A stretch of DNA of 64,000 nt, taken from contig NZ_CP073346.1 of the NCBI RefSeq assembly GCF_024397895.1, positions 186,001 through 250,000 of the forward strand, read 5' to 3'. The stretch is from Pseudomonas benzenivorans (lineage in GTDB: Bacteria; Pseudomonadota; Gammaproteobacteria; Pseudomonadales; Pseudomonadaceae). Below the pieces are notes generated by a model, which was given only the letters and a program-made list of their open reading frames with translations, was not told the origin of the DNA and made no database searches. The translations under genes were made by a program, and so were the position numbers. Below are positions 17,836 to 29,507 of this stretch, piece after piece (within the stretch, counting starts at the first letter, position 1; each line of letters begins with the position of its first letter).

Positions 17836-20565
17836 ATGGCCACTATCCACGTAGACGGCAAACATCTGGAAGTCGATGGCGCAGACAACCTGCTGCAGGC
17901 CTGCCTGTCCCTGGGGCTCGATATCCCCTACTTCTGCTGGCACCCCGCCCTCGGCAGCGTCGGGGCCTGCCGCCAGTGCGCGGTGAAGCAGTACAGCGAC
18001 GAGAACGACACCCGCGGTCGCCTGGTCATGTCCTGCATGACACCGGCCAGCGACAACACCTGGATCTCCATCGACGATGAAGAGGCGCGGCAATTTCGCG
18101 CCAGCGTCGTGGAGTGGCTGATGACCAACCACCCCCACGACTGCCCGGTGTGCGAGGAAGGCGGCCACTGCCACCTGCAGGACATGACGGTCATGACCGG
18201 GCACAACGCCCGCCGCTATCGCTTCACCAAACGCACCCACCAGAACCAGGAACTGGGCCCCTTCATCGCCCACGAGATGAACCGCTGCATCGCCTGCTAC
18301 CGCTGCGTGCGCTACTACAAGGACTATGCCGGCGGCACCGACCTCGGCGTCTACGGCGCCCATGACAACGTCTACTTCGGCCGGGTCGAGGACGGCACCC
18401 TGGAGAGCGAGTTCGCCGGCAACCTGGTCGAGGTCTGCCCGACCGGCGTGTTCACCGACAAGACCCACTCCGAGCGCTACAACCGCAAGTGGGACATGCA
18501 GTTCGCCCCGAGCATCTGCCACGGCTGCGCCGCCGGCTGCAACATCAGTCCCGGCGAGCGCTACGGCGAGATCCGCCGCATCGAGAATCGCTTCAACGGC
18601 TCGGTGAACCAGTATTTCCTCTGCGACCGCGGCCGCTTCGGCTACGGCTATGTCAACCGCAAGGACCGTCCGCGCCAGCCGCTGATGGTGCTGAGCAAGA
18701 TGAAGATGGGCCTCGACTCGGCCCTCGACCAGGCCGCCGCGCTGCTGAAGAAGCGCAAGGTGATCGGCATCGGCTCGGCCCGTGCCAGCCTGGAAAGCAA
18801 CTTCGCCCTGCGCGAACTGGTCGGCGCCGAGCAGTTCTATGCCGGCGTGGCCGAAAGCGAACTGCAGCTGCTGCAGCTGATCCGTGACCTGCTGCAGAAC
18901 GGTCCACTGCCGGTGCCCACGCTGCGCGAGGTGGAAGCCCACGACGCGATCTTCGTCCTCGGCGAGGACCTGACCCAGACCTCGGCGCGCCTGGCCCTGG
19001 CGCTGCGCCAGGCGGTCAAGGGCAAGGCCAACGAAATGGCCGCCACCCTGAAAATTCAGGACTGGCACATGGCCGCGGTGCAGAACGTCGCCCAGGATGC
19101 GCTGAGCCCGCTGTTCATCGCCAGCGTCTGCGCCACCCGCCTGGACGACGTCGCCAGCGAGTGTGCCCACGCCGCCCCCGACGACCTTGCCCGCCTCGGC
19201 TTTGCCGTGGCCCACGCCATCGACCCGAGCGCGCCGGCCGTGGCCGGGCTCGACGCACAGGCCGCCGAGCTGGCTCAGCGCATCGCCGAGGCGCTGCTGG
19301 CGGCCAATCGCCCGCTGATCGTCGCCGGCGCCTCGCTGGGCAATCGCGCCCTGATCGAAGCGGCCGCCAACATCGCCAGCGCGCTGAAGAACCGCGAGAG
19401 GAACGGTTCCATCAGCCTGGTGGTGCCGGAGGCCAACAGCATGGGCCTGGCACTGCTGCAAGGCGCCGACCTCACCAAGCAGTCACTGGACGCCGCGCTG
19501 CACGCCCTGACCGCAGGCGAAGCCGATGCCCTGGTGGTACTGGAGAACGACCTGTACCGCCATGCCCAGGCCGACAAGGTCGATGCCGCACTGGCGGCCG
19601 CCAAGGTGGTGATAGTCGCCGACCATCAGCACACCCCGACTGCCGCCAAGGCCCACCTGCTGCTGCCCGCCGCCAGCTTCGCCGAGGCCGACGGCACCCT
19701 GGTCAGCCAGGAGGGGCGCGCCCAGCGTTTCTTCCAGGTCTTCGATCCGACCTATCACGACGCCGACAACCTGGTGCGCGAAGGCTGGCGCTGGCTGCAT
19801 GCGCTGCACAGCACCCTGCAGGACAAGGCGGTCGACTGGAGCCAGCTGGACCAGGTCACCGAAGCCTGCGCCACAAGCGTGCCGGCGCTTGCCGGCATCC
19901 GCGCAGCCGCGCCCTCCGCCAGCTTCCGCATCAAGGGCCTCAAGTTGTCCCGCGAGCCCCATCGCTACAGCGGTCGCACGGCCATGCGCGCCAACATCAA
20001 CGTGCATGAGCCCCGTCAACCTCAGGATCAGGACTCCGCCTTCGCCTTCTCCATGGAGGGCTACTCCGGCTCCGCCGAGCCGCGTCAGCAGATTCCCTTC
20101 GCCTGGTCGCCGGGCTGGAACTCGCCCCAGGCCTGGAACAAGTTCCAGGACGAGATCGGCGGCCACCTGCGCGCCGGCGACCCCGGCGTGCGCCTGATCG
20201 AGGCCGCCGCGCAGCCACTGCCGTGGTTTGCCGCCTGCAGCGCCTTCAATCCGGCCCCGGGCAGCCTCGCGGCGGTGCCCCTGCACCACCTGTTCGGCAG
20301 CGAGGAAACCTCGGCCCGCGCCGCGCCTATCCAGGCACGCGCCCCGCAAGCCTATGTCGCCCTGGCGCGGGAGGAGGCGGCGCGCCTCGGGGTCCATGAC
20401 GGCGCCCTGCTCAGCCTGACGCTCAGCGGCCAGACACTGCGCCTGCCGCTGCAGGTGCGCGATGACCTGGCCCTCGGCCTGGTCGGCCTGCCCGCCGGCC
20501 TGCCCGGAATCCCCGCGGCAATCGCCGGCGCCGTGGTCACTGCGCTCCAGGAGGCTGCGCAATGA
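17836..20565 (+). CDS. nuoG: NADH-quinone oxidoreductase subunit G
   Basis: 909 residues, the long form as in E. coli. N-terminal ferredoxin domain with the [2Fe-2S] N1b ligands ([16 protein letters not shown]...SCMTPA), then the His/Cys-ligated cluster N5 ([12 protein letters not shown]) and N4 ([11 protein letters not shown]...CPTGVF). A further C-x2-C-x3-C...C set (ICHGCAAGC...FLCDRGRFG) marks cluster N7, which only some bacteria keep. The remaining two thirds is the molybdopterin-oxidoreductase-like domain without cofactor. It carries electrons from NuoE/F toward NuoI. Its stop overlaps the nuoH start (ATGA). Confidence 0.97.
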   Translation: MATIHVDGKHLEVDGADNLLQACLSLGLDIPYFCWHPALGSVGACRQCAVKQYSDENDTRGRLVMSCMTPASDNTWISIDDEEARQFRASVVEWLMTNHPHDCPVCEEGGHCHLQDMTVMTGHNARRYRFTKRTHQNQELGPFIAHEMNRCIACYRCVRYYKDYAGGTDLGVYGAHDNVYFGRVEDGTLESEFAGNLVEVCPTGVFTDKTHSERYNRKWDMQFAPSICHGCAAGCNISPGERYGEIRRIENRFNGSVNQYFLCDRGRFGYGYVNRKDRPRQPLMVLSKMKMGLDSALDQAAALLKKRKVIGIGSARASLESNFALRELVGAEQFYAGVAESELQLLQLIRDLLQNGPLPVPTLREVEAHDAIFVLGEDLTQTSARLALALRQAVKGKANEMAATLKIQDWHMAAVQNVAQDALSPLFIASVCATRLDDVASECAHAAPDDLARLGFAVAHAIDPSAPAVAGLDAQAAELAQRIAEALLAANRPLIVAGASLGNRALIEAAANIASALKNRERNGSISLVVPEANSMGLALLQGADLTKQSLDAALHALTAGEADALVVLENDLYRHAQADKVDAALAAAKVVIVADHQHTPTAAKAHLLLPAASFAEADGTLVSQEGRAQRFFQVFDPTYHDADNLVREGWRWLHALHSTLQDKAVDWSQLDQVTEACATSVPALAGIRAAAPSASFRIKGLKLSREPHRYSGRTAMRANINVHEPRQPQDQDSAFAFSMEGYSGSAEPRQQIPFAWSPGWNSPQAWNKFQDEIGGHLRAGDPGVRLIEAAAQPLPWFAACSAFNPAPGSLAAVPLHHLFGSEETSARAAPIQARAPQAYVALAREEAARLGVHDGALLSLTLSGQTLRLPLQVRDDLALGLVGLPAGLPGIPAAIAGAVVTALQEAAQ

Positions 20566-21554
20566 ACTGGCTGACCCCCGAACTGAACGAGATCCTGGTG
20601 GCCGTGCTCAAGGCCGTGGTGATTCTGCTGGCCGTGGTGGTCTGCGGCGCCCTGCTCAGCTTCGTCGAACGGCGCCTGCTGGGCTGGTGGCAGGACCGCT
20701 ACGGGCCGAACCGGGTCGGCCCGTTCGGCATGTTTCAGATCGCCGCGGACATGATCAAGATGTTCTTCAAGGAGGACTGGACGCCGCCCTTCGCCGACAG
20801 GGTCATCTTCACCCTGGCCCCACTAATCGCCATGAGCGCCATGCTCATGGCATTCGCCATCATCCCCGTGACCCCCACCTGGGGCGTGGCGGACCTGAAC
20901 ATCGGCATCCTGTTCTTCTTCGCCATGGCCGGCCTGTCGGTCTATGCGGTGCTGTTCGCCGGCTGGTCGAGCAGCAACAAGTACGCCCTGCTCGGCGCCC
21001 TGCGGGCCTCGGCGCAGACGGTGTCCTACGAGGTGTTCCTGGCCCTGGCGCTGATGGGCGTGGTGGCCCAGGTCGGCTCCTTCAACATGCGCGACATCGT
21101 CGATTACCAGGCCCAGCACCTGTGGTTCATCATTCCGCAGTTCTTCGGTTTCTGTACCTTCTTCATCGCCGGCGTCGCGGTCACCCATCGCCACCCCTTC
21201 GACCAGCCGGAAGCCGAGCAGGAGCTGGCCGACGGTTACCACATCGAGTATGCCGGGATGAAATGGGGCATGTTCTTCGTCGGCGAATACATCGGCATCA
21301 TCACCATCTCGGCGCTGCTGGTGACCCTGTTCTTCGGCGGCTGGCACGGTCCCTTCGGCCTGCTGCCGCAGATCCCGTTCATCTGGTTCGCCCTGAAAAC
21401 CGCCTTCTTCATCATGATCTTCGTCCTGCTGCGCGCCTCGATTCCGCGGCCGCGCTATGACCAGGTCATGGCGTTCAGCTGGAAGTTCTGCTTGCCGCTG
21501 ACCCTGATCAACCTGCTGGTGACCGGCGCCCTGGTGCTGGCCGCGGCCCAGTAA
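20562..21554 (+). CDS. nuoH: NADH-quinone oxidoreductase subunit H
   Basis: 330 residues with eight membrane helices. NuoH forms the membrane side of the quinone chamber and the start of the proton path. Conserved pieces are the [21 protein letters not shown] loop after helix 1, with only minor change from E. coli, [11 protein letters not shown], and the [15 protein letters not shown] glutamate-rich loop. Translationally coupled to nuoG by a 4-base overlap and followed after 11 bases by nuoI, whose start has the Shine-Dalgarno AAGGAGA. Confidence 0.97.
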   Translation: MNWLTPELNEILVAVLKAVVILLAVVVCGALLSFVERRLLGWWQDRYGPNRVGPFGMFQIAADMIKMFFKEDWTPPFADRVIFTLAPLIAMSAMLMAFAIIPVTPTWGVADLNIGILFFFAMAGLSVYAVLFAGWSSSNKYALLGALRASAQTVSYEVFLALALMGVVAQVGSFNMRDIVDYQAQHLWFIIPQFFGFCTFFIAGVAVTHRHPFDQPEAEQELADGYHIEYAGMKWGMFFVGEYIGIITISALLVTLFFGGWHGPFGLLPQIPFIWFALKTAFFIMIFVLLRASIPRPRYDQVMAFSWKFCLPLTLINLLVTGALVLAAAQ

Positions 21555-21565
21555 GGAGAATCACC

Positions 21566-22114
21566 ATGTTCACCTACATCCGTCACATCATCCATGGCAC
21601 CTTCACCCAGCTGCGCAGCCTGGCGATGATCTTCGCCCACGGCTTTCGCAAGCGCGACACCCTGCAATACCCGGAGGAAGCGGTCTACCTGCCGCCGCGC
21701 TACCGCGGGCGCATCGTCCTGACCCGCGACCCCGACGGCGAGGAGCGCTGCGTGGCCTGCAACCTCTGTGCGGTGGCCTGCCCCGTCGGCTGCATCTCCC
21801 TGCAGAAGGCCGAGGCCCAGGACGGTCGCTGGTACCCGGAGTTCTTCCGCATCAACTTCTCGCGCTGCATCTTCTGCGGCATGTGCGAAGAGGCCTGCCC
21901 GACCACGGCGATCCAGCTGACCCCGGACTTCGAAATGGGCGAGTACAAGCGCCAGGACCTGGTCTACGAGAAGGAAGACCTGCTGATCGCCGGCCCCGGC
22001 AAGAATCCCGACTACAACTTCTACCGCGTCGCCGGCATGACCATCGCCGGCAAGCCGAAAGGCGCCGCGCAGAACGAAGCCGAACCGATCAACGTGAAAA
22101 GCCTGCTGCCTTAA
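21566..22114 (+). CDS. nuoI: NADH-quinone oxidoreductase subunit I
   Basis: 182 residues. NuoI carries clusters N6a and N6b, which pass electrons from NuoG to NuoB. Two full 8Fe-ferredoxin motifs are seen: [15 protein letters not shown] and [15 protein letters not shown]. The N-terminal amphipathic segment anchors it to the membrane arm. ATG 21566 has a strong AAGGAG. It sits between nuoH and nuoJ with gaps of 11 and 10 bases. Confidence 0.98.
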   Translation: MFTYIRHIIHGTFTQLRSLAMIFAHGFRKRDTLQYPEEAVYLPPRYRGRIVLTRDPDGEERCVACNLCAVACPVGCISLQKAEAQDGRWYPEFFRINFSRCIFCGMCEEACPTTAIQLTPDFEMGEYKRQDLVYEKEDLLIAGPGKNPDYNFYRVAGMTIAGKPKGAAQNEAEPINVKSLLP

Positions 22115-22124
22115 GGAAGGAAAG

Positions 22125-22634
22125 ATGGAATTCGCTTTCTACTTCGCCGCCGGCGTCGCCGTGATGTCCACCCTGCGCGTGGTCAGCAGCAGCAACCCGG
22201 TGCACGCCCTGCTGTACCTGATCATCTCGCTGCTGGCGGTGTCCATGGTGTTCTTCAGCCTCGGTGCGCCCTTTGCCGGCGCCCTGGAGATCATCGTCTA
22301 CGCCGGCGCCATCATGGTGCTGTTTGTCTTCGTGGTGATGATGCTCAACCTCGGCCCGGCCGCCGTCGAGCAGGAACGCAACTGGCTGACCCCGGGCATC
22401 TGGTTCGGCCCGGCTCTGCTCAGCGCGCTGCTCCTCGCTCAGCTGCTCTACACCCTGTTCGCGGCGCCGAGCGGCGCGCTCATCGGCGAGACCACCGTGG
22501 ACGCCAAGACGGTCGGGATCAGCCTGTTCGGTCCCTACCTGCTGGCCGTCGAACTGGCCTCGATGCTCCTGCTGGCCGCGCTGGTCGCCGCCTATCACCT
22601 CGGTCGTCACGAAGCGAAGGATGCCACCCCATGA
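22125..22634 (+). CDS. nuoJ: NADH-quinone oxidoreductase subunit J
   Basis: 169 residues, five membrane helices. The conserved helix-3 segment [20 protein letters not shown], whose pi-bulge is part of the coupling machinery, is intact. The start ATG 22125 follows GGAAGGAAAG. Its stop overlaps nuoK (ATGA), as commonly found for this membrane-arm pair. Confidence 0.96.
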   Translation: MEFAFYFAAGVAVMSTLRVVSSSNPVHALLYLIISLLAVSMVFFSLGAPFAGALEIIVYAGAIMVLFVFVVMMLNLGPAAVEQERNWLTPGIWFGPALLSALLLAQLLYTLFAAPSGALIGETTVDAKTVGISLFGPYLLAVELASMLLLAALVAAYHLGRHEAKDATP

Positions 22635-22939
22635 GCGGAATCCCGATGGAGCATGGCCTGGCCCTGGCCGGCGTGCTGTTCAGCATTGGCCTGGTCGGCC
22701 TGATGGTGCGCCGCAACATCCTCTTCGTGCTGATGAGCCTGGAAGTGATGATGAACGCCGCCGCCCTCGCCTTCGTGGTCGCCGGTGCGCGCTGGGGCCA
22801 GGCCGACGGCCAGGTGATGTTCATTCTGGTGATCAGCCTGGCGGCCGCCGAGGCCAGCATCGGCCTGGCGATCCTGCTGCAGCTGTACCGCCGCTTCAAC
22901 ACCCTGGATATCGACGCTGCCAGCGAGATGCGCGGATGA
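22631..22939 (+). CDS. nuoK: NADH-quinone oxidoreductase subunit K
   Basis: 102 residues, three membrane helices, the shortest antiporter-related subunit. The two conserved membrane glutamates are visible in [11 protein letters not shown] and [13 protein letters not shown]; both belong to the proton path in E. coli NuoK. It overlaps nuoJ and nuoL by four bases each, so J, K and L are coupled in translation. Confidence 0.97.
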   Translation: MSGIPMEHGLALAGVLFSIGLVGLMVRRNILFVLMSLEVMMNAAALAFVVAGARWGQADGQVMFILVISLAAAEASIGLAILLQLYRRFNTLDIDAASEMRG

Positions 22940-24783
22940 ACCTACTATTTTTGACCTGCCTGTTTCCCTTGCTCGGTTGGCTGGCGCTGGCCTTCAGCCG
23001 CGGGCGACTCTCGGAGAATACCGCGGCGCTGATCGGCGTCGGTTCGGTCGGCCTCTCGGCGCTCACCGCCGCCTGGACCATCTGGCAGTTCAACGTCGCG
23101 CCGCCGCCGGGCGGCGTCTATACCCAGCTGCTCTGGCAATGGATGGCGGTGGACGGCTTCACGCCGAGCTTCACCCTCTACCTGGACGGACTGTCGCTGA
23201 CCATGCTCGGGGTGGTCACCGGGGTCGGCTTTCTCATTCACCTGTTCGCCAGCTGGTACATGCGCGGCGAGGAAGGCTACTCGCGCTTCTTCGCCTACAC
23301 CAACCTGTTCATCGCCAGCATGCTGTTCCTGGTGCTCGGCGATAACCTGCTGTTCCTGTACTTCGGCTGGGAAGGCGTGGGCCTGTGCTCCTACCTGCTG
23401 ATCGGTTTCTACTTCAAGCACAGCGCGAATGGCAACGCGGCACTCAAGGCCTTCATCGTCACCCGCGTCGGCGACGTGTTCATGGCCATCGGCCTGTTTA
23501 TCCTGTTCTTCCAGCTCGGCACCCTGAATATCCAGGAGCTGATGGTGCTGGCGCCGCAGAAGTACGTCGCCGGCGACACCTGGCTGTGGCTGGCGACCCT
23601 GATGCTGCTGGGCGGCGCCGTGGGCAAGTCGGCCCAGCTGCCGCTGCAGACCTGGCTGGCCGACGCCATGGCCGGCCCGACCCCGGTCTCGGCGCTGATC
23701 CACGCCGCCACCATGGTCACCGCCGGGGTCTACCTGATCGCCCGCACCCACGGCCTGTTTTTGCTCACCCCGGAGATTCTCGAGCTGGTCGGCCTGGTCG
23801 GCGCCGCGACCCTGGTGCTGGCCGGGTTCGCCGCCCTGGTGCAGACCGACATCAAGCGCATCCTCGCCTACTCGACCATGAGCCAGATCGGCTACATGTT
23901 TCTCGCCCTGGGGGTCGGCGCCTGGGACGCGGCCATCTTCCACCTGATGACCCACGCCTTCTTCAAGGCCCTGCTGTTCCTCGCCGCGGGCAGCGTGATC
24001 AACGCCTGCCACCACGAGCAGAACATCTTCCGCATGGGCGGCCTGTGGAAAAAGCTGCCGCTGGCCTATGTCAGCTTCATCGTCGGCGGGTCGGCCCTGG
24101 CCGCGCTGCCACTGATCACCGCGGGCTTCTACTCCAAGGACGAGATTCTCTGGGAGGCCTTCGCCAGCGGCAATCAAGCCCTGCTCTACGCCGGGCTTAC
24201 CGGTGCCTTCCTGACCTCGCTCTACACCTTCCGCCTGATCTTCATCGCCTTCCACGGCGAGGCCAAGGTCGAGGCCCATGCCGGGCACGGCGTCGCCCAC
24301 TGGCTGCCGCTGACGGTGCTGATCGTCCTCTCGACCTTCATTGGCGCCCTGATCACCCCACCCTTGGCCGGGGTCCTGCCGCAGAGCGTCGGCCATGCCG
24401 GCGGCGAGGCCAAGCACAGCCTGGAGCTGGTATCCGCGCTCATCGCCCTGTCCGGCATCGCCCTCGCCGCCCTGCTGTTCCTCGGCCAGCGCCGCCTGGC
24501 CGGCGCCGTGGCCGGCAGCGCGCCGGGGCGATTGCTCGGCGCCTGGTGGTTCGCCGCCTGGGGTTTCGACTGGCTCTACGACAAGCTGTTCGTGCGCCCC
24601 TACCTGCTGGCCTGCCGGCTGCTCGGCCGCGACCCGATCGACGCCAGCATCGGCGTGATCCCGCGCCTGGCGCGCGGCGGCCACGGCGTCCTCAGCCGCA
24701 GCGAAACCGGGCAGCTGCGCTGGTACGCGGCGTCCATCGTCGGCGGCGCCGTGCTGGTGCTCGCCGCCGTGCTGTGGGCCTGA
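22936..24783 (+). CDS. nuoL: NADH-quinone oxidoreductase subunit L
   Basis: 615 residues, about 16 membrane helices. NuoL is the most distal Mrp-antiporter-like proton pump, with the long lateral helix at its C-terminus. The pump residues E146 ([10 protein letters not shown]) and K231 ([20 protein letters not shown]) match E. coli E144 and K229. ATG 22936 overlaps the nuoK stop; a much longer in-frame start at 22621 lies across nuoK and is rejected. A 39-base gap leads to nuoM. Confidence 0.97.
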   Translation: MNLLFLTCLFPLLGWLALAFSRGRLSENTAALIGVGSVGLSALTAAWTIWQFNVAPPPGGVYTQLLWQWMAVDGFTPSFTLYLDGLSLTMLGVVTGVGFLIHLFASWYMRGEEGYSRFFAYTNLFIASMLFLVLGDNLLFLYFGWEGVGLCSYLLIGFYFKHSANGNAALKAFIVTRVGDVFMAIGLFILFFQLGTLNIQELMVLAPQKYVAGDTWLWLATLMLLGGAVGKSAQLPLQTWLADAMAGPTPVSALIHAATMVTAGVYLIARTHGLFLLTPEILELVGLVGAATLVLAGFAALVQTDIKRILAYSTMSQIGYMFLALGVGAWDAAIFHLMTHAFFKALLFLAAGSVINACHHEQNIFRMGGLWKKLPLAYVSFIVGGSALAALPLITAGFYSKDEILWEAFASGNQALLYAGLTGAFLTSLYTFRLIFIAFHGEAKVEAHAGHGVAHWLPLTVLIVLSTFIGALITPPLAGVLPQSVGHAGGEAKHSLELVSALIALSGIALAALLFLGQRRLAGAVAGSAPGRLLGAWWFAAWGFDWLYDKLFVRPYLLACRLLGRDPIDASIGVIPRLARGGHGVLSRSETGQLRWYAASIVGGAVLVLAAVLWA

Positions 24784-24822
24784 ACCGACCATGACTCTAT
24801 CGCCTAAGGAACCCCGCCCATC

Positions 24823-26352
24823 ATGATTCTGCCTTGGCTAGTCCTGATTCCCTTTATCGGCGGCCTGTTGTGCTGGCTGGGTGAGCGCTTCGGCAGCACG
24901 CTGCCGCGCTGGATCGCCCTGCTGACCATGACCCTGCTGTTCGGCCTGGGCCTGTGGCTATGGTCCAGCGCCGACTTCAGCCTGGCGCCGGCGCCAGGCG
25001 CAGATCCGGTCTGGGCCTACGAGTTCCAGATGCAGTGGATCGAGCGCCTGGGCATCAGCGTGCACCTGGCCCTCGATGGCCTGTCGGTGCTGATGATCAG
25101 CCTCACCGGACTGCTGGGCGTGCTCTCGGTGCTCTGCTCCTGGCACGAGATCCAGAACCGCGTCGGCTTCTTCCACCTCAACCTGATGTGGATCCTCGGC
25201 GGGGTGGTCGGGGTGTTCCTGGCCATGGACCTGTTCCTGTTCTTCTTCTTCTGGGAAATGATGCTGGTGCCGATGTACTTCCTCATCGCGCTCTGGGGCC
25301 ACAGCGGCAGCGCCGGCAAGACCCGCATCACCGCCGCCACCAAGTTCTTCATCTACACCCAGGCCAGCGGCCTGATCATGCTGGTGGCGATCCTCGCCCT
25401 GGTGTTCGTCCACTACAACGGCACCGGCGTGCTGACCTTCAACTACGCCGACCTGCTTAAGACCGAACTGGCGCCGGGCACCGAATACCTGTTGATGCTC
25501 GGTTTCTTCATCGCCTTCGCGGTGAAGTTCCCGGTGGTACCCTTCCATTCCTGGCTGCCGGACGCCCACGCCCAGGCGCCGACCGCCGGCTCCGTGGACC
25601 TGGCCGGCATCCTGCTGAAGACCGCCGCCTACGGCATGATCCGCTTCGCCCTGCCGCTGTTCCCCAACGCCTCGGCGGAATTCGCCCCCGTGGCCATGGC
25701 CCTGGGCGTGTTCGCCATCGTCTATGGCGCCTTGCTGTCCTTCGCCCAGACCGACATCAAGCGCCTGGTGGCCTACTCCAGCGTGTCGCACATGGGCTTC
25801 GTGCTGATCGCCATCTACTCCGGCAGCCAGATCGCCCTGCAGGGGGCGGTGGTGCAGATGCTCGCCCATGGCCTGTCAGCCGCCGCGCTGTTTATCCTTT
25901 GCGGCCAGCTCTACGAGCGCCTGCACACCCGCGACATGCGCGAGATGGGCGGGATCTGGGCGCGCATGCCCTGGCTGCCGGCCCTCTGCCTGTTCTTCGC
26001 CGCCGCGGCGCTGGGCCTGCCCGGTACCGGCAACTTCGTCGGCGAGTTCCTGATTCTCATCGGCACCTTCCCCGGTGCGCCCTGGATCACCGTCCTCGCC
26101 GCGTCGGGTCTGGTATTCGGTTCGGTGTACTCGCTGATCATGATCCACCGCGCCTTCTTCGGCCCGGCCAAGGCACAGGGCGCGCTGCTCGGGCTCAAGC
26201 CCCGCGAGCTGAGCATGGTGCTGGGCCTGGCGGTGCTGCTGACGCTGCTCGGCATCTACCCGCAGCCGGTGCTCGACACCTCCGCCGCCAGCATGCAGGG
26301 CGTCCAGCAGTGGCTGCACAGCAGCCTCAGCCAATTCGCCTCGGTTCGGTAA
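24823..26352 (+). CDS. nuoM: NADH-quinone oxidoreductase subunit M
   Basis: 509 residues, 14 membrane helices, an antiporter-like proton-pumping subunit. The key residues are in place: E145 ([12 protein letters not shown]) and K235 ([18 protein letters not shown]), equivalent to E. coli E144 and K234. The nuoN gene follows closely. Confidence 0.97.
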   Translation: MILPWLVLIPFIGGLLCWLGERFGSTLPRWIALLTMTLLFGLGLWLWSSADFSLAPAPGADPVWAYEFQMQWIERLGISVHLALDGLSVLMISLTGLLGVLSVLCSWHEIQNRVGFFHLNLMWILGGVVGVFLAMDLFLFFFFWEMMLVPMYFLIALWGHSGSAGKTRITAATKFFIYTQASGLIMLVAILALVFVHYNGTGVLTFNYADLLKTELAPGTEYLLMLGFFIAFAVKFPVVPFHSWLPDAHAQAPTAGSVDLAGILLKTAAYGMIRFALPLFPNASAEFAPVAMALGVFAIVYGALLSFAQTDIKRLVAYSSVSHMGFVLIAIYSGSQIALQGAVVQMLAHGLSAAALFILCGQLYERLHTRDMREMGGIWARMPWLPALCLFFAAAALGLPGTGNFVGEFLILIGTFPGAPWITVLAASGLVFGSVYSLIMIHRAFFGPAKAQGALLGLKPRELSMVLGLAVLLTLLGIYPQPVLDTSAASMQGVQQWLHSSLSQFASVR

Positions 26353-26374
26353 CCGATCTATGGAAAGCAGCGCT

Positions 26375-27856
26375 ATGCAATTTACCCTTGAACACTTCAT
26401 CGCCCTGCTGCCTCTGCTGGTGACCGGTGCCACGGTCATCGTGGTGATGCTGGCCATCGCCTGGAAACGCAGCCACGGCCTGACCTTCGTGCTCTCGGTG
26501 ATCGGCCTCAACCTGGCCCTGCTGTCGATCATCCCGGTGCTCGAGATCGCCCCCCTGCAGGTCTCGCCGCTGCTGCTGGTGGACCGGTTCGCCTGCTACT
26601 ACATGGCCCTGATCCTGGCCGCCACCCTGGCCTGCGTGACCCTGACCCACGCCTACCTAGGCGAGGCGACCCTGAGCGCCGGCGAAACCAGCCGCCAGGG
26701 CTATCCGGGCAATCGCGAGGAGATGTACCTGCTGATGCTGCTGTCGGCCGCCGGCGGCCTGGTGCTGGCCAGCGCACAGCACCTGGCGGGCCTGTTCATC
26801 GGCCTGGAATTGCTCTCGGTGCCGGTCTACGGCCTGGTGGCCTATGCCTTCTTCGACAGGCGCTCGCTGGAGGCCGGCATCAAGTACATGGTGCTGTCGG
26901 CTGCCGGCAGTGCCTTCCTGCTGTTCGGCATGGCCCTGCTCTATGCCGAATCCGGCAGCCTGGGCTTCGACCAGATCGGTGCCAGCCTCGCCGCCAACGG
27001 CAGCGGCCTGCTGGTGCAGACCGGCATCGCCCTGATGCTGATCGGCCTGGCCTTCAAGCTGTCGCTGGTGCCCTTCCACCTGTGGACCCCGGACGTCTAC
27101 GAAGGCGCCCCCGCGCCGGTGGCGGCCTTCCTGGCGACGGCCAGCAAGGTGGCGGTGTTCGCCGTGCTGCTGCGTCTTTACCAGATATCCCCGGCCACGG
27201 CCGGCGGCTGGCTGAACGACCTGCTGACCTTGATCGCCATCGCCTCGATCCTGTTCGGCAACCTGCTGGCGCTGTTGCAGAGCAACCTCAAGCGCCTGCT
27301 GGGTTACTCCTCGATCGCCCACTTCGGCTACCTGCTGGTGGCGCTGGTCGCCAGCAAGGGCCTGGCCGTGGAAGCCATCGGCGTCTACCTGGCCACCTAC
27401 GTGCTGACCAGCCTCGGCGCCTTCGGCGTGATCACCCTGATGTCGACGCCCTACAACGGCCGCGATGCCGACGCCCTGTACGAGTACCGCGGGCTGTTCT
27501 GGCGCCGCCCCTACCTGACCGCGGTGCTCACGGTGATGATGCTGTCCCTGGCCGGCATACCGCTCACGGCCGGTTTCATCGGCAAGTTCTACGTCATCGC
27601 CGCCGGCGTGCAGGCGCAGCTCTGGTGGCTGCTGGGCGCCCTGGTGCTGGGCAGCGCCATCGCCGTGTTCTATTACCTGCGGGTGATGGTCACCCTGTTC
27701 CTCAACGAGCCCAACCTGCGCCGCCACGATGCGCCCTTCAACTGGGGCCAGCGCGCCGGTGGCATCATGCTGCTGTTCGTCGCCGTACTGGCATTCGTCA
27801 TCGGCGTCTACCCGCAGCCGCTGCTGGCCATGCTCAGCACCATCAGCCTGGGCTGA
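26375..27856 (+). CDS. nuoN: NADH-quinone oxidoreductase subunit N
   Basis: 493 residues with about 14 membrane helices, the third antiporter-like subunit and last gene of the operon. The central lysine lies in [22 protein letters not shown], the family hallmark. Two starts compete: ATG 26360 (adds MESSA) and ATG 26375. The second has GGAAAG about seven bases upstream and gives [15 protein letters not shown], so it is preferred. A GC-rich hairpin (27864-27891) follows and is shared with the convergent transporter gene. Confidence 0.95.
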   Translation: MQFTLEHFIALLPLLVTGATVIVVMLAIAWKRSHGLTFVLSVIGLNLALLSIIPVLEIAPLQVSPLLLVDRFACYYMALILAATLACVTLTHAYLGEATLSAGETSRQGYPGNREEMYLLMLLSAAGGLVLASAQHLAGLFIGLELLSVPVYGLVAYAFFDRRSLEAGIKYMVLSAAGSAFLLFGMALLYAESGSLGFDQIGASLAANGSGLLVQTGIALMLIGLAFKLSLVPFHLWTPDVYEGAPAPVAAFLATASKVAVFAVLLRLYQISPATAGGWLNDLLTLIAIASILFGNLLALLQSNLKRLLGYSSIAHFGYLLVALVASKGLAVEAIGVYLATYVLTSLGAFGVITLMSTPYNGRDADALYEYRGLFWRRPYLTAVLTVMMLSLAGIPLTAGFIGKFYVIAAGVQAQLWWLLGALVLGSAIAVFYYLRVMVTLFLNEPNLRRHDAPFNWGQRAGGIMLLFVAVLAFVIGVYPQPLLAMLSTISLG

Positions 27857-27863
27857 ACGAAAA

Positions 27864-27891
27864 CGGGGTTGCCGAATCCTCGGCAACCCCG
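27864..27891 (-). terminator. Terminator between nuoN and the convergent carrier gene
   Basis: Perfect 12-bp stem CGGGGTTGCCGA (27864-27875) / TCGGCAACCCCG (27880-27891), loop ATCC. Read on the minus strand it is followed by TTTTCG, so it best serves the carrier gene. On the plus strand there is no T-run, but the strong stem could still help end the nuo transcript. Confidence 0.8.
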
Positions 27892-27917
27892 CTGCAGCGC
27901 TCGCCCACCCGAGGCGC

Positions 27918-29237
27918 TTACAACACCATCGCCGCCAGCCAGCCGAACGCCAGCAGCGGCAGGTTGTAGTGCAGGAAGGTCGGCACCACGCTGTCCCAGA
28001 TATGGTTGTGCTGACCGTCGATGTTCAGGCCCGCGGTCGGCCCGAGGGTCGAATCCGAAGCCGGCGAGCCGGCATCGCCCAGGGCGCCCGCGGTGCCGAC
28101 TATGCAGACGATGGCCAGCGGACTGAAGCCCAGCTGCAGGCCCAAAGGCACGAAGATCGCCGCGATGATCGGCACGGTGGAAAACGACGAGCCGATGCCC
28201 ATGGTCACCAGCAGCCCGACCAGCAGCATCAGCAGCGCGCCGATCGCCTTGTCGTGACCGATCAACTCGGCCGCGCCATCCACCAGGGTCTTCACCTCGC
28301 CGGTGGCCTTCATCACCTCGGCGAAGCCGGCGGCGGCGATCATGATGAAGCCGATCATCGCCATCATCTTCATGCCCTCGGTGAACAGGCCATCGGCCTC
28401 CTTCCAGCGCACCACCCCGGACAGCGAGAAGATCACGAAGCCCACCAGCGCGCCGATGATCATAGAGTCCAGCCACAGCTGCACGAAGAAGGCCGCGGCG
28501 ATGGCCACACCGGCCACCAGCAGGCTAAGCGGGTTGTAGGCCACGTCCACACGCTCGACCTGCTCGATCTTCGCCAAGTCGTACACCCGCTTGCCGCGGT
28601 AACTGAACAATACCGCCACCAGCAGGCCGCACAGCATGCCCAGGGCCGGAATCGCCATGGCCTGGCTGACGCTGATGCCACTGGTATCCACCCCGGCCTT
28701 GGCCACGTTGGCCAGCAGGATCTCGTTCAGGAAGATTCCGCCGAAGCCCACCGGCAGGAACATGTAGGGGGTGACCAGGCCGAAGGTCAGCACGCAGGCG
28801 ATCAGCCGCCGGTCCAGTTGCAGCTTGCTCAGGACATAAAGCAGCGGCGGCACCAGCAGCGGAATGAAGGCGATATGGATCGGCAGGATGTTCTGCGAGG
28901 CGATGGCGACGGCCAGCAGCAGCGCAAGCAGCAGCCACTTCAGCCAGAAACCGCCCGAATCCTGTTGCTGGCCGACCATTGCCAGCGCCTTGTCGGCCAG
29001 GGCATGGGCCAGGCCCGACTTGGCGATGGCCACGGCGAAGGCGCCGAGCAAGGCATAGGACAGGGCCACGGTAGCGCCGCCCCCCAGGCCCTGGTTGAAC
29101 GCGGCCAGCGTGCCCTCGACGCCCAGGCCGCCAAGCAGGCCACCGACCAGCGCGCCGACGATCAACGCCACCACCACGTGCACGCGGCACAGGCTGAGGA
29201 TCAGCATGATGCCGACCGCTGCTATTACTGCATTCAT
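27918..29237 (-). CDS. Na+/H+ antiporter-family carrier (probable amino-acid or amine transporter)
   Basis: 439 residues with about 11-12 membrane segments, of the Na+/H+ antiporter (YuiF-like, ion-transporter superfamily) type. Typical segments are [20 protein letters not shown] and the C-terminal [20 protein letters not shown]. Members are annotated as Na+/H+ antiporters or amino-acid carriers; the substrate here is unknown. The ATG at 29235-29237 has GGGAG upstream; the longer frame to 29321 is not favoured. It is transcribed away from the TlpQ-like chemoreceptor gene, separated by 270 bp. From memory the pair corresponds to PA2653-PA2654 of P. aeruginosa, whose receptor TlpQ senses histamine and polyamines, so an amine-related substrate is a reasonable guess. 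Confidence 0.75.
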   Translation of the reverse strand: MNAVIAAVGIMLILSLCRVHVVVALIVGALVGGLLGGLGVEGTLAAFNQGLGGGATVALSYALLGAFAVAIAKSGLAHALADKALAMVGQQQDSGGFWLKWLLLALLLAVAIASQNILPIHIAFIPLLVPPLLYVLSKLQLDRRLIACVLTFGLVTPYMFLPVGFGGIFLNEILLANVAKAGVDTSGISVSQAMAIPALGMLCGLLVAVLFSYRGKRVYDLAKIEQVERVDVAYNPLSLLVAGVAIAAAFFVQLWLDSMIIGALVGFVIFSLSGVVRWKEADGLFTEGMKMMAMIGFIMIAAAGFAEVMKATGEVKTLVDGAAELIGHDKAIGALLMLLVGLLVTMGIGSSFSTVPIIAAIFVPLGLQLGFSPLAIVCIVGTAGALGDAGSPASDSTLGPTAGLNIDGQHNHIWDSVVPTFLHYNLPLLAFGWLAAMVL

Positions 29238-29441
29238 GAAGCGCTCCCAAGAAGCTTGCGGATGAACCGGAAACTCGCCTGTCGCCGGGCGCCCGGAAAA
29301 AAGTCGCGTACTCTGCCGCACACGCCAGGAACTGTCAAAAAATAGCCGTGCGAATTATTGATCACCGTGTGCATAATTCAGTCCGCGCCACCTGGGGCCG
29401 CCTAAACCGACCGGCGGCCCTGGCGCGACGCTCCATTCGGG

Positions 29442-29468
29442 TCAAGAAAGCCCGAGGCGAGCCGATAG
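29442..29468 (+). promoter_or_regulatory. Sigma-28 (FliA) promoter of the chemoreceptor gene
   Basis: TCAAGAAA (29442-29449), an 11-bp spacer and GCCGATAG (29461-29468). This fits the flagellar/chemotaxis sigma-28 consensus TAAAGTTT-N11-GCCGATAA closely, with exact spacing. It ends 39 bp before the chemoreceptor ATG. Confidence 0.85.
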
Positions 29469-29507
29469 TGGACCCATAAGTCGTTTTTAGAATAAAAGGA
29501 GCGCCGC

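Noticed and set aside
17278..19461. 727-codon minus-strand frame opposite nuoF/nuoG
   Set aside because: Shadow of conserved nuo genes; no recognisable domain.
27729..29345. 538-codon plus-strand frame opposite the carrier gene
   Set aside because: The minus-strand protein has a coherent membrane topology; the plus-strand product is His/Gln/Arg-rich without structure.
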